From Paulinella micropora (taxonomy: Eukaryota > Cercozoa > Imbricatea > Euglyphida), in the NCBI GenBank assembly GCA_009731375.1, contig BJOX01000058.1:673296-715187 (forward strand): a stretch of 41,892 nt of DNA. The letters are read 5' to 3'. Each line of letters begins with the position of its first letter. The first letter of the stretch is position 1. Positions 20,590 to 28,463 of this stretch are shown here, in pieces. Below the pieces are notes generated by a model. It did not search any database, was not told the origin of the DNA, and saw nothing but the letters and a program-made list of their open reading frames with translations. The position numbers and the translations under genes are program-made.

Positions 20590-21494
20590 ATGTCACACTG
20601 CGAACACGTCTGGACCTTCAGCTTAGCAACAACCGGTACGTACTGCTCCAAGTGTGGCCTGGTCAAGACAGAGCACGAGCTGTACACGTCGCAATGCTGG
20701 CTAGTCAACGGCCAGATGCCCCGAGAGCAATCGGCCCCTCCCAGACATGTCGGCTACACGAGACTGAGCAGGTTCAGACAGATCACGCGCGAGACATTCA
20801 ACCTGCGTGGGGTGAACCAGTCTGCCAGTTCTGTCAGCCCGGCCTTGTTAGCACAGGCGAGGCGCCTGGTCCACAAGTGGCGGGCACAGAGCCCGACGCC
20901 CGCTCGCCTCGCGTACATCTGGCGCCGAGAGAAGCTAGGCCCTTTAACCATCGACAAGGCCAGCCAGCTGTGCCACCTGCTCGGCTGCGGCCGGGGCCGG
21001 CGGGAGCCGAGCCAAGAGACGCTAGAGGAGTTGCAACGCCTCTTCAAAAAAGTCGACGCCTGCTGGCCCAGAGTGCTGAAGAAGCTGAGGGAGCGGTATG
21101 GGTGGGAGAGAAGGTCGCTTTCTTGCTCTGTTTTCTTTTCATGTCTGTCTTTCTTTTTAGATGTTTCGTGAGCTATCAGACGTTGCTGAGGGCTTTCCTG
21201 CTGCTGCTGGGCGAGGAAGAGCTAGCGGCACAAGTGCCAGAGCTGAAGCAGTTAGAGAGCCGCCACCGCGCCAACGCCATGTTCGCTCTGGTGTGCGAAG
21301 AACAAGGCTGGGATTTCATCCCTTTGACTGGCTCACTGAACGGCAGCGGCCTCGCGCGCCCGCTCGCGAGCCATCTTTTGTCTGGCCCGCACGCCAAGAA
21401 GAAGAAAAAGAAAAAGAAAAAAAAGAAAAAGACGCCGGCCGTGGGTGTTGTGGCTATTGCTGAAAAAACAAATCTTGTATCATCTAGTCATTAA
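20590..21494 (+). CDS. VLTF3-like late transcription factor, spliced
   Basis: Two exons, 20,590-21,095 and 21,161-21,494. Exon 1 encodes an N-terminal zinc knuckle ('YCSKCGLV') and helical regions ('LLAQARRLVHKWRAQ', 'LAYIWRREKL'). Exon 2 encodes the C-terminal signature of poxvirus VLTF3/A2 relatives: 'FVSYQTLLRAFLLLLG', 'VPELKQLESRHRANAMFALV', 'EEQGWDFIPL'. The reading frames of the exons meet exactly when the 65-bp GT-AG intron is removed, and only the spliced form has the complete family architecture. A poly-Lys run precedes the C-terminus. VLTF3 is a hallmark gene of nucleocytoplasmic large DNA viruses. Confidence 0.82.
21096..21160 (+). other. Spliceosomal intron in the VLTF3-like gene (65 bp)
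   Basis: Starts GTATGG, has a pyrimidine-rich 3' half and ends TTCTTTTTAG. Removal restores the phase (two bases before, one after) and joins the two parts of the VLTF3 fold. Confidence 0.85.
21471..21478 (+). promoter_or_regulatory. Candidate promoter motif AATCTTGT
   Basis: Starts 38 bp before the recombinase ATG at 21,509, inside the last codons of the VLTF3-like gene. Confidence 0.5.
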
Positions 21495-21508
21495 AGAGGA
21501 AGAAGACC

Positions 21509-23871
21509 ATGGTGAAATGGGTGGCGAGTGGCCGGCTTGGCGCGGAGCCCAGCCACCTCAAAGTGGTAACCATGAGCGATGCCCCGCCCCAGCAGGTGGT
21601 TGACGCCTTTAACAACACCACACTACAAGAAATCCGTGACGGCCAGAAGCCGGTGCCGGTCTGGGAACGCCTGCCGCTCAAGACGAAAATGAGCCCGCAG
21701 GAGTGGGCGGACCTACGAGACAACTTTGTGGCCGCGCTGGATCTCCTCCGTTCTTACCGGGACGAGGTGCTGGACAGGGCGCACCTGTACTCGCTCGGGG
21801 TCGACCCCGCCCGGCACGCCGCCTCGCCCGTTCTGGCCCAGGTCATCAAGTCGCGCAAGGGCCACTGGAGCGAATTCATGGTGAAAGAAGACGGAGAGCT
21901 CGATGACGTCCTGTACGCGTACAAACGGTTCAAGGACAGCGGGCTGGACAAGGAAAACATGGTTTCGTGCCATCACGCGGGCAAAGTGGACTTTGTCATT
22001 GTAGAGAAGCCAGGGGGCGGCCTGCTGTTCCCTAGCAGCTCCGCCGACCTGGCCAAGGGCAGAAACACGACCCTTCGCAAGCTCCTCTTCGGTGACGAGG
22101 ACGGCTGGGTGAAGCTGGGGTTGCCAAATCTCAGCGCCGGGCCGTTCACCAAGTGTCTGCTTGCTTATTGCATGACCTTTCTGCGGCTCCGCAAAGACGT
22201 GGACCAGTTTGTGAGTTTCATAAACGACCTGGTCGACGCTACCAAGCCCAACCTCTCCGCGAGAGGACAAGACTACGGCCTTTTCCGGAGCAACTGGTTG
22301 ATCCTAGCCACCCAGCGACAGAGCCAGAAGGGCAAGGAACAGCCCTCGCGCTGTGTCTGGGGCGAGGACTTCGTGGTCAAGTGGTTTACGGAAGGGACGC
22401 TTTTTCGTGACAGGGACGCGAGTTCGGAAGGAGTTCAGCAGACCGGCAAGAAATTGATGAAGAACCTCAAGAAGAGGCACGTGCTCTACTTGGACCCCTG
22501 GTGCGCGTTCTTGGACGAGCTCTACCGAGCCATGCTCGCGGAGGCAGATTGCTTCGAGGACCCGGAAGCCAAGCGCGCCAACGACGGCCCCTTTGCGCCC
22601 AGCGAGAGACACCCGCTGTGGGCCCTGCAGTCCTTTCTGTTGCTGTCTATCCTCGGGTGCAGAATGTCCGAGCTGTGGCGCTTTAGCGAATTTGGCCCGG
22701 TGGAGGACGACCAGTATATGACGTTTACGGAGATTGGCCGCCAAAAGCATGTCTTGCAGCACAGGTAATATACCTAATCTATATACTCGTCTGAACATGT
22801 CTGATTTGTCTTAGGGCGGCGAAAAAAGGCGCAGACCCCCTCAAAGACCCGGACGACCAGAGCGATTACCAAGACTCTATCTATGTCGGCAAACCCATCG
22901 CCCTGCCCACGGCCTCGGCGACCGGTGTACTGAGGATCTGGCGCCACCTGATCTTTGGCACAGAGAACCATTTTAAGCACCGGGCCAAGATGGCGCCGGG
23001 CGCTAGCATGCTGCTGAAAGGCGACAGGCCCAAGTCCGATTACCTGAGCTGGACCTCGCACCGGGCAGAGATCCTGGCGGAAGAGGATGACCAGCCCATT
23101 GCCATGCCACCGACGAAGAAGATGAAGGTCAGCACGCTGCCGTGGATGCAGAGTCTGGTGGTTGCGGGCCACAAGAAGAACATCGACAGGCCCAGCCAAG
23201 TGATGCCCAACAGCGAAGTGGGCGCGGCCCTGAAAGGTGGCGGCTTTAAGAATACGTTCGAAGACCTGACACACCTCTACCAAGAGCGCTCCAAGAGCGA
23301 GTTCCGCATCAGCCGCCCTCACCTGCTGCGAGCCATCTACGCCAATGTGGCCTGGGAGCTCTACGGAAACCATTCGCTCGTGGCCCGGCCGGTGTTTTTT
23401 AGCCGGGTTTTGGGGCACACGCTCGAGTACGAAAACAAGGACGAAGGACTCAGCAATCTCAAGACGCAGATGTTCTACGACAAGGTGAAAGTGATGAGCA
23501 AGGCGGCGCCGTCCCTGCACGAGCCGGACTTGGTGAAGATTGTGCAAGCCATTGTGCAACAGGGCGAAAAGCTGGCCTCGGACTACGCACGGGTCCTGGG
23601 TGACTTGAAATACGTCATCCCGCCCACGCTTAAACAGCTGCCCCGCGAGACCAGAGCCGAACGGTTACGCCGACAAGCCGTGGAATTTTTCGCGGCAAAT
23701 TTGCAGCACCATGCCGAAGAACTGCGCCGGCCCAGTTTTTGGCGCGGAACGCTCGATTCCATTTTTTCCGTGAAGGCTTCCTACCGCTTCGCTAGTCATG
23801 CCGCTGCGGCCCTTGATACGGCTGATCCTACACCAGCCGCTCGGATCACGCGGTTTATGCAATTGTGCTAA
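21509..23871 (+). CDS. Tyrosine recombinase, telomere-resolvase-like, spliced
   Basis: Two exons, 21,509-22,764 and 22,815-23,871, encode 770 residues. A second good start lies at 21,572. The catalytic set of tyrosine recombinases is present: Arg385 in 'LGCRMSELWRF', 'PHLLRAIYANVAW' with H588 and R591, 'RVLGHT' with H620, and a candidate nucleophile Y640 in 'QMFYDKVKV' (Y624 is an alternative). The large size, the long N-terminal helical region (about 1-370), 'RAIYANVAWELYG' after the second Arg, and the 29-residue Arg-to-His spacing are more like protelomerases (TelN/TelK/ResT) than Xer/phage integrases. It could resolve or integrate the element ends. The tyrosine recombinase call is firm; the resolvase subtype is inference. 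Confidence 0.75.
22765..22814 (+). other. Spliceosomal intron in the recombinase gene (50 bp)
   Basis: Starts GTAATATACC, ends CTGATTTGTCTTAG with a branch-point-like CTGAT, and contains a stop if retained. Splicing keeps the frame and unites the Arg motif with the HxxR...H...Y motifs. Confidence 0.9.
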
Positions 23872-23960
23872 GAGTTTCAAGAATTAAAAGCTCATAATTC
23901 GACTTTTATTGAAGGTCGAAAGTGAAAAGCAAGCAAGGTCGAATCCCTTGCAAATTTTTT

Positions 23961-23971
23961 TACCGCGCCGC
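23961..23971 (+). promoter_or_regulatory. Third copy of the ACCGCGCCGC upstream motif
   Basis: TACCGCGCCGC preceded by a T-run, 9 bp before the ATG at 23,980. The same core occurs upstream of the genes starting at 11,512 and 39,949. Confidence 0.45.
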
Positions 23972-23979
23972 TAATTACG

Positions 23980-24144
23980 ATGAAACGCGACAAACCATGC
24001 CGAGTGGCACCTGACGGGAAAATTTCGCTGATCGATTTTGCCGGGAAGACGTTTCCTTTTTTGACTCCTAGCCGTTGCGCGGAACGAATTCGTAGGCACC
24101 TTGAGCTACACCCCTATCGCGTAACCAACGGTCACATTTCGTAG
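23980..24144 (+). CDS. Small protein, probably a zinc-ribbon gene cut by a duplication
   Basis: 54 residues including 'FPFLTPSRCAERIRRHLEL'. A 33-bp sequence at 24,089-24,121 recurs directly at 24,138-24,170, an offset of 49 bp, which moves the frame and leads to a stop. In the frame lost by this offset the downstream sequence has a Cys-Gly-x-Trp motif shortly after 'HPYR', like small viral and phage zinc-ribbon proteins. The gene therefore looks broken by a tandem duplication or by an assembly repeat. Beyond about 24,250 that plus frame stays open to 24,544 but overlaps a better minus-strand gene. Confidence 0.45.
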   Translation: MKRDKPCRVAPDGKISLIDFAGKTFPFLTPSRCAERIRRHLELHPYRVTNGHIS

Positions 24145-24170
24145 GCACCTTGAGCTACACCCCTATCGCG
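24089..24170. repeat. 33-bp direct repeat, offset 49 bp
   Basis: TTCGTAGGCACCTTGAGCTA and the next 13 bases occur identically at 24,089-24,121 and 24,138-24,170. Forty-nine is not a multiple of three, so the extra segment shifts the plus-strand frame. Confidence 0.9.
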
Positions 24171-24253
24171 GCCAGCGCTGTGGCACGTGGGTCTGCGCGC
24201 CCGAAATAGCAGTCGAGGTCATGGGCCAGTTCGCGACTGACTGGGGCACCCGC

Positions 24254-24532
24254 TCACGGCGGGCACCGGCTGGGGTCAGTGACCAGCCCCTTGTACCAAG
24301 CGTCGCCGCTGTCGTGAGCGATCTGCAATGCGTCCGCGACGGATTTGCATCCCTTGCCGAGCTCGCTCCAGACACAACAAGCGCGTTCCAGCCTGGACTG
24401 GACGAGACAGTTGGTGCAGTTGCCGTTACCGAAGAAGAGACAATGCCTCCGTTCGAGCTCCTCACCCCTGTTCTGACTTACGAAGAACAGGACGGGCAAG
24501 AAGAAAATGAACTTGGTAGCTTCCCAGAGCAT
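24254..24532 (-). CDS. Small cysteine-rich protein with N-terminal hydrophobic segment
   Basis: 92 residues starting 'MLWEATKFIFFLPVLFFVS', which reads as a signal peptide or membrane anchor. About eight cysteines follow in 'CTNC', 'ACCVW', 'KGC' and 'SRCPP'. Third codon positions are strongly G/C, like neighbouring intact genes, which favours this strand over the open plus frame opposite. TTAATTAAAAAG lies just upstream of the ATG. No family is recognised; a secreted or membrane-associated disulfide-rich protein is a guess from composition. Confidence 0.5.
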   Translation of the reverse strand: MLWEATKFIFFLPVLFFVSQNRGEELERRHCLFFGNGNCTNCLVQSRLERACCVWSELGKGCKSVADALQIAHDSGDAWYKGLVTDPSRCPP

Positions 24533-24578
24533 TTCGCTTTTTAATTAAAAAGATTGGTAGAAGAAAATTTAAAAATCC

Positions 24579-24588
24579 NNNNNNNNNN
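24579..24588. other. Assembly gap (10 N)
   Basis: Ten undetermined bases, probably a placeholder of unknown true length. Confidence 1.
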
Positions 24589-24879
24589 GTGCCTCGAAAA
24601 CTTGGTAGCGAACCGATCGCGTTACCAGATCGCCGGCACGACCGAGGCCTGTTTTGCCAATGACCGGTGGTGCTTCCTGCTCGAGCGGGCCAAGCTGCGC
24701 GCGGGCATCGGGCTGCAGCGCCTGGACCCTATGACTGAACTGGCCCTGNNNNNNNNNNGTTAGCTTTGCTGACGGCACAAACGGCCGCCATCACCCATGC
24801 CAAGAACACTATGTTTGCAGCACAGCCAGCAGCTAGCCAAGCTACAAACCTGGACGCACCCGCGCCTGCAGTTAAATAA
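24589..24879 (+). CDS. Partial unknown protein interrupted by gaps
   Basis: Between two 10-N gaps lies coding-quality sequence with G/C-rich third positions ('YQIAGTTEACFANDRWCFLL', 'LRAGIGLQRLDPMTELAL'). After the second gap another segment, in a different frame, runs 'LALLTAQTAAITHAKNTM' to a TAA at 24,877 followed by an A-rich stretch. They could be the middle and end of one gene, since gap lengths are unknown, or two genes. The start is missing. No family recognised. Confidence 0.45.
24749..24758. other. Assembly gap (10 N)
   Basis: Ten undetermined bases, probably a placeholder. Confidence 1.
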
Positions 24880-24931
24880 TAAAAAAAAAATTATTTTGTT
24901 GTGCGCCAATTAAACGTCCCTCAAGAAAGAA

Positions 24932-25396
24932 ATGTCCGAGGTCGTGAGCGATCTGTTTTCGCTTGAAAACTTTGCCCGGTCAGGCGCGGCGGCCGCTTTT
25001 GCCTATGTGGCCGCCCCGGTCGTTATACCGGGCAATGCGATGTTTAGCTTTTCGTCTGTCCCCGTAATAGGGGCTGCCCAGGTCAGCAAGAGCACTGGTC
25101 TGGCGGTCGTGGCCTTCTTGACTGCCACTGCTATTGACTTGATTCAGAGTAGAGTCCTTAACCGCACCAAGGAGGGCAGGCTTGCCGCTTACCCCAGCTT
25201 GGCCCTGCACGTGGCAGGAGGAGGCCTGTTGTTTGCCATGTTGCCCCGCCTCCTGAGCAGGGGTCAGCTTGGCCTGGTAGGCGACGGTGACACCGCCAAG
25301 CAGTTGTTCTTGATCGGCGCGCTGAGCGAAGTGCTTTCTCAGTACTTCTACGAAGGCTACCTGAACCCCGCGGGCCAAGGACACTACCGCTTCTAA
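24932..25396 (+). CDS. Multi-pass membrane protein
   Basis: 154 residues with three or four hydrophobic segments: about 16-36 ('RSGAAAAFAYVAAPVVIPG'), 55-70 ('TGLAVVAFLTATAIDLI'), 88-105 ('LALHVAGGGLLFAMLP') and 122-137 ('LFLIGALSEVLSQYF'). It heads a cluster of small genes leading to the capsid gene, a usual place for minor virion membrane proteins in Polinton-like viruses. No specific family recognised. Confidence 0.65.
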   Translation: MSEVVSDLFSLENFARSGAAAAFAYVAAPVVIPGNAMFSFSSVPVIGAAQVSKSTGLAVVAFLTATAIDLIQSRVLNRTKEGRLAAYPSLALHVAGGGLLFAMLPRLLSRGQLGLVGDGDTAKQLFLIGALSEVLSQYFYEGYLNPAGQGHYRF

Positions 25397-25402
25397 AAAA
25401 AG

Positions 25403-25410
25403 AATCTTGT
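25403..25410 (+). promoter_or_regulatory. Candidate promoter motif AATCTTGT
   Basis: Starts 29 bp before the ATG at 25,432. Confidence 0.5.
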
Positions 25411-25431
25411 GTAGCTAGTCTAAAGTGAACA

Positions 25432-25731
25432 ATGCCAGTGGAGGAAGAAGCTCTGCTGGCCTGGGCTTTGATCGTTACCACCGCTATCATCGTGGTCGGC
25501 TGTGTGCGCGCCTGTTGCAAACGGTTCTTGCGTCACCCAACGATCTCGTGTGACCTCGACAAGCCGCTGCCCACACATTACGTGACGCTCGATGACCTCC
25601 TCCGGCGGCCTTACCAAGCGCCAAGCGCTGCAGAAGCTCTTTGCGGACCTGGAGACTGTGCTGGACAACTGGGGGCTGCTGTCCCTCGGCGAGAGCAAGG
25701 ACCTGCGGATGCAGTGGAACTTAGGTCTTGA
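25432..25731 (+). CDS. Small protein with one membrane segment; frame probably shifted
   Basis: N-terminal transmembrane segment 'ALLAWALIVTTAIIVVGCV' followed by a Cys/Arg-rich juxtamembrane region. Codon third positions are G/C-rich up to about 25,605, then deteriorate to the stop at 25,731, while a neighbouring frame becomes strongly coding from there. Either this gene overlaps the next one, or the two are one membrane-anchored protein of about 180 residues split by an indel. The first 58 or so residues are the supported part. Confidence 0.55.
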   Translation: MPVEEEALLAWALIVTTAIIVVGCVRACCKRFLRHPTISCDLDKPLPTHYVTLDDLLRRPYQAPSAAEALCGPGDCAGQLGAAVPRREQGPADAVELRS

Positions 25732-25975
25732 GCAACAAGTTGCGACCGTTGAAAAGTTCTTTTTGCCTGCCTACAAGGACGGCAAGCTCGCCGCGTACGT
25801 CCAGAGCGAAGCTGGCATCTGGTTTGAGCTGGCCGCCAAGACTCGTGCTCCGACTCCCGCCCTGCAACAGCTGCAGCAAAGATTTCTGGCCAAGCAAAAT
25901 CTGGCCAAGGACGCTCAGTTCCTGGGACAAATTGCGCAAGTCATGGAACGCATCTGCCAAGTCATTGTCTTTTAA
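25592..25975 (+). CDS. Unknown helical protein, possibly the C-terminal part of the preceding gene
   Basis: 127 residues from an ATG inside the previous gene. It has good third-position G/C content throughout and is helix-rich ('KRQALQKLFADLETVL', 'ALQQLQQRFLAKQNLAK'). TAAATAAA at the stop gives a polyadenylation-like signal. No family recognised. See the preceding entry for the likely frameshift. Confidence 0.6.
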   Translation: MTSSGGLTKRQALQKLFADLETVLDNWGLLSLGESKDLRMQWNLGLEQQVATVEKFFLPAYKDGKLAAYVQSEAGIWFELAAKTRAPTPALQQLQQRFLAKQNLAKDAQFLGQIAQVMERICQVIVF

Positions 25976-26028
25976 ATAAAAAAACGAAAAATTTAATTTT
26001 CGTGACTTATCAAGTTTAATTAAGAAAG

Positions 26029-26361
26029 ATGGGCAAGCGCACGCGAGAAAGGCATGAGCGGCACACGGCCAAGAAGGCCGCCCGCAAGGACGCCCGCGCC
26101 GCCACCGAACAGCGCATAGGGCGCAGAAAGGCGGAGAGGAGGGAGCGGGCCCGCGAAGGGCTGCGGCAGTTTGGCAGCACCCTCAAGTCAGTCACTGGCT
26201 TCTTCGGCAAGCAGATCGACAAGGTGACTGACATCCCGAAAGAAGCGATGGACACCACCAAGCAGCTAGGCGACAACGCCGAGGGCGGCCTCAAGTCCAT
26301 GGCGCTGCCCTTGGCGGTCGGTGCCGCGGCGATCGGGGCCGTGATGATCCTGAAAAAATAA
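26029..26361 (+). CDS. Small basic protein with C-terminal membrane segment
   Basis: 110 residues. The first 45 are highly basic (Arg/Lys-rich with few hydrophobics), the middle is amphipathic ('LRQFGSTLKSVTGFFGKQI'), and the end has a hydrophobic helix 'MALPLAVGAAAIGAVMIL' before KK. It lies immediately upstream of the major capsid gene. This composition suits a DNA- or membrane-interacting minor virion protein, but no homology is claimed. TTTAATTAAGAAAG precedes the ATG. Confidence 0.65.
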   Translation: MGKRTRERHERHTAKKAARKDARAATEQRIGRRKAERRERAREGLRQFGSTLKSVTGFFGKQIDKVTDIPKEAMDTTKQLGDNAEGGLKSMALPLAVGAAAIGAVMILKK

Positions 26362-26365
26362 AAAA

Positions 26366-26373
26366 AATCTTCT
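26366..26373 (+). promoter_or_regulatory. Candidate promoter motif AATCTTCT
   Basis: Starts 38 bp before the major capsid ATG at 26,404. Confidence 0.5.
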
Positions 26374-26403
26374 TTGTCCTTAATATTGTATACTGCAACG
26401 ACG

Positions 26404-28215
26404 ATGTCTTCCGCCACCGTCGTCGTGCCCCCTGCTAGCAAGCAGCAAAAAGTCGCCACCGGCAAGAGGGCGCGCAACGGCCAGGAGATCGTGATTGATC
26501 CCGAGCACGCCCGCGCGATCAATGCCCGCCCTTGCTGGACGCAGACGGTCATGGCGCCCGCCGCCGCGACCTCGGCGCTGAGCAACACTGCTTTTTTTAG
26601 CTTTATCCTCGAGAACAACCAGTCCGGCGCGATCCACGATGCGACCCTGCGATTTAAGATCACGTTCACGACCAGCGGCAGCCAGCCGACCGACTCGCGT
26701 GTTTTGCCTACCACTCAGTGGTTCGAGCGCATCGAGTACATCGACCGCCTGACGGGCACTGAAATCGCGCGGTACCACGGCGACATGATGCACCTGATAC
26801 TCAATACGCTGTCGCAAGAGGCCATCGACCAGATCGCCGACATGGTCAACATGGACCCCAAGACGGGCAAGGTCAGCGGCCGCCAGTGGGAGAACAACGA
26901 CGAGCAGTACTTCTACTTGCCCCTGCTGCATACCTGGCTTAATGGAATGGACTTGGACCTGAGCACGCTGCGTGGCGACCTCGAAATCCGGTTTTACCCC
27001 AGAGGTTCGATCTTTGTGGCGGCCCAGTCGGCGATCAACGGCCAGTCCGCGCCCGCCGTGCCTTGCACGGCCAGCTTGAGCGAGATCCGCTTCATCACGG
27101 GCTGCACGCAGCTGCCGAACGGGATGCGCCTGGGCAGGAGCCCGCTGAAGCAGGGCAAGGTCGCCGAGCAGAAGTACATCGACTTTGTGCAGTACACGGC
27201 CTACGCCCAGCGCATCAAGCCCTCCGACCGGTTGGCAATTGACTTGGACCAATTCTCGCACCACTCCGGCGGGCTGTTTGTCTTCATCCGCAAGTCAGGC
27301 GACCAGACCTCGTACGGAGACGCCACGACCTACTACCCGCAGTACGCGTACGACACCACGGGTCGCTTGATGACCTACGACATGCTGGGCGACGCGACGA
27401 CAATCGACCTCGAAGACGTCCACGGCAGATCGCAGATGGGCGAAGGCACTCCGATCGACGAGCGCTTTTTCCGCGAGGAGACGATGGGCCAGCTGGTGCG
27501 CAGCTCGTACATGAAGTCCAACGGCGTGTACCTGATCCCGTTCAGCAACGACCCCAAGGCCATGTTAGACGGAGTCATGGACGGCTACAAGACCTTTGTC
27601 GGCAACCGCGAGCGCTTGGTGATCAACACCGGCCCCGCGCCGCGCGCCACAGCCATCACGCACAAGTACGGGCCCTTCTACGCCAACGGCGCGACCTTTG
27701 CCGCGTCCGACACCAACCGCCTGATCGTGGACTTCAGGGGAGTGACGGTGGCTATCCTCGATATCGACTCCGGCCTCACGTTTGCCAGAATTACCGACCG
27801 GCGCTACACTTCGCCCGCCACGGCCGCGCTTACGAACCTCAACACCGTGCTGGCTAGCTCGAGCTGGCTGCGCGCTTGCGGAGTCAAGATCAAGTTCAGC
27901 AACACACGAGCCGGTGCGTCCAACACGGTCGACTGGGAGGTCAGTGCAGCGATGGAGTACACCGCGTCCGTCACGGACCTGAACGACCAGCCCATCATCT
28001 GGTCCCGCGGCGACGTTCACCAGCTGAAGCTGAAGTTCCAGCAGGCGCCTGACGACACAGGGCCCGCTTACAACGCCCAAGAAGAAATGGTTGTCACCGC
28101 CGTCACTTCGGGCAAGCGCGGAGTCATTGACGGCCTGTACGATATTACGATTTACTCCGCCTATTTCAAGTACTTGCATGAAAGCAATGGTAGCCTGGAG
28201 GTGGCCTCGGTTTAG
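26404..28215 (+). CDS. Major capsid protein, double jelly-roll, Polinton-like virus type
   Basis: 603 residues from the first ATG. The protein is beta-rich, with a short basic N-terminus then motifs resembling Polinton-like virus capsid proteins: 'VLPTTQWFERIEYIDRLTG' followed by a Tyr-His-Gly-Asp stretch (about residues 100-130), 'LRGDLEIRFYPRGSIF' (about 190-205), and a second lobe with 'LIVDFRGVTVAILDID' and 'GLYDITIYSAYFKYL' near the end. About 600 residues fits a double jelly-roll capsomer forming trimers on an icosahedral shell. Placed mid-element among minor structural genes, with an upstream AATCTTCT motif. The fold call is by pattern and context; structure prediction would settle it. 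Confidence 0.8.
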   Translation: MSSATVVVPPASKQQKVATGKRARNGQEIVIDPEHARAINARPCWTQTVMAPAAATSALSNTAFFSFILENNQSGAIHDATLRFKITFTTSGSQPTDSRVLPTTQWFERIEYIDRLTGTEIARYHGDMMHLILNTLSQEAIDQIADMVNMDPKTGKVSGRQWENNDEQYFYLPLLHTWLNGMDLDLSTLRGDLEIRFYPRGSIFVAAQSAINGQSAPAVPCTASLSEIRFITGCTQLPNGMRLGRSPLKQGKVAEQKYIDFVQYTAYAQRIKPSDRLAIDLDQFSHHSGGLFVFIRKSGDQTSYGDATTYYPQYAYDTTGRLMTYDMLGDATTIDLEDVHGRSQMGEGTPIDERFFREETMGQLVRSSYMKSNGVYLIPFSNDPKAMLDGVMDGYKTFVGNRERLVINTGPAPRATAITHKYGPFYANGATFAASDTNRLIVDFRGVTVAILDIDSGLTFARITDRRYTSPATAALTNLNTVLASSSWLRACGVKIKFSNTRAGASNTVDWEVSAAMEYTASVTDLNDQPIIWSRGDVHQLKLKFQQAPDDTGPAYNAQEEMVVTAVTSGKRGVIDGLYDITIYSAYFKYLHESNGSLEVASV

Positions 28216-28262
28216 AAAAATTCTTAGACTTTATGTATTTAAATTAAAGAGCGTGAGTGAAA

Positions 28263-28391
28263 ATGGACCTGTTCGTGGTGGCAATCATCGCCGTCTTAGT
28301 GATCGGGGTGGCCGGGTGTGTTATTATCCTGTACTTTCCAGTGAGGTGTCCGGACGAGAGAGTGGTGGCACCGGCCGTCCCAGACGTTTAA
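28263..28391 (+). CDS. 42-residue single-span membrane peptide
   Basis: Starts 'MDLFVVAIIAVLVIGVAG', continues hydrophobic through 'CVIILYF', then a short polar tail ending 'PAVPDV'. Almost the whole N-terminal half is one membrane helix. It lies between the capsid gene and the HMG-like gene in the same direction, with AT-rich TTTAAATTAAAG upstream. Small one-span virion membrane peptides next to capsid genes are common in related viruses. It is short, so some doubt remains. Confidence 0.55.
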   Translation: MDLFVVAIIAVLVIGVAGCVIILYFPVRCPDERVVAPAVPDV

Positions 28392-28416
28392 GGTTTTTAA
28401 TCAGAGGGAAAAAAAG

Positions 28417-28424
28417 AATCTTCT
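28417..28424 (+). promoter_or_regulatory. Candidate promoter motif AATCTTCT
   Basis: Starts 47 bp before the ATG at 28,464. Confidence 0.45.
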
Positions 28425-28463
28425 TGATGCCCTATTATAACAAAGGACAAGAGCAAACTAAAG

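Noticed and set aside
24221-24544. Plus-strand open frame of 107 residues
   Set aside because: Its third-position composition is weaker than that of the antisense Cys-rich gene, and its start is arbitrary after the 49-bp offset repeat. It is kept only as possible read-through of the broken zinc-ribbon gene.
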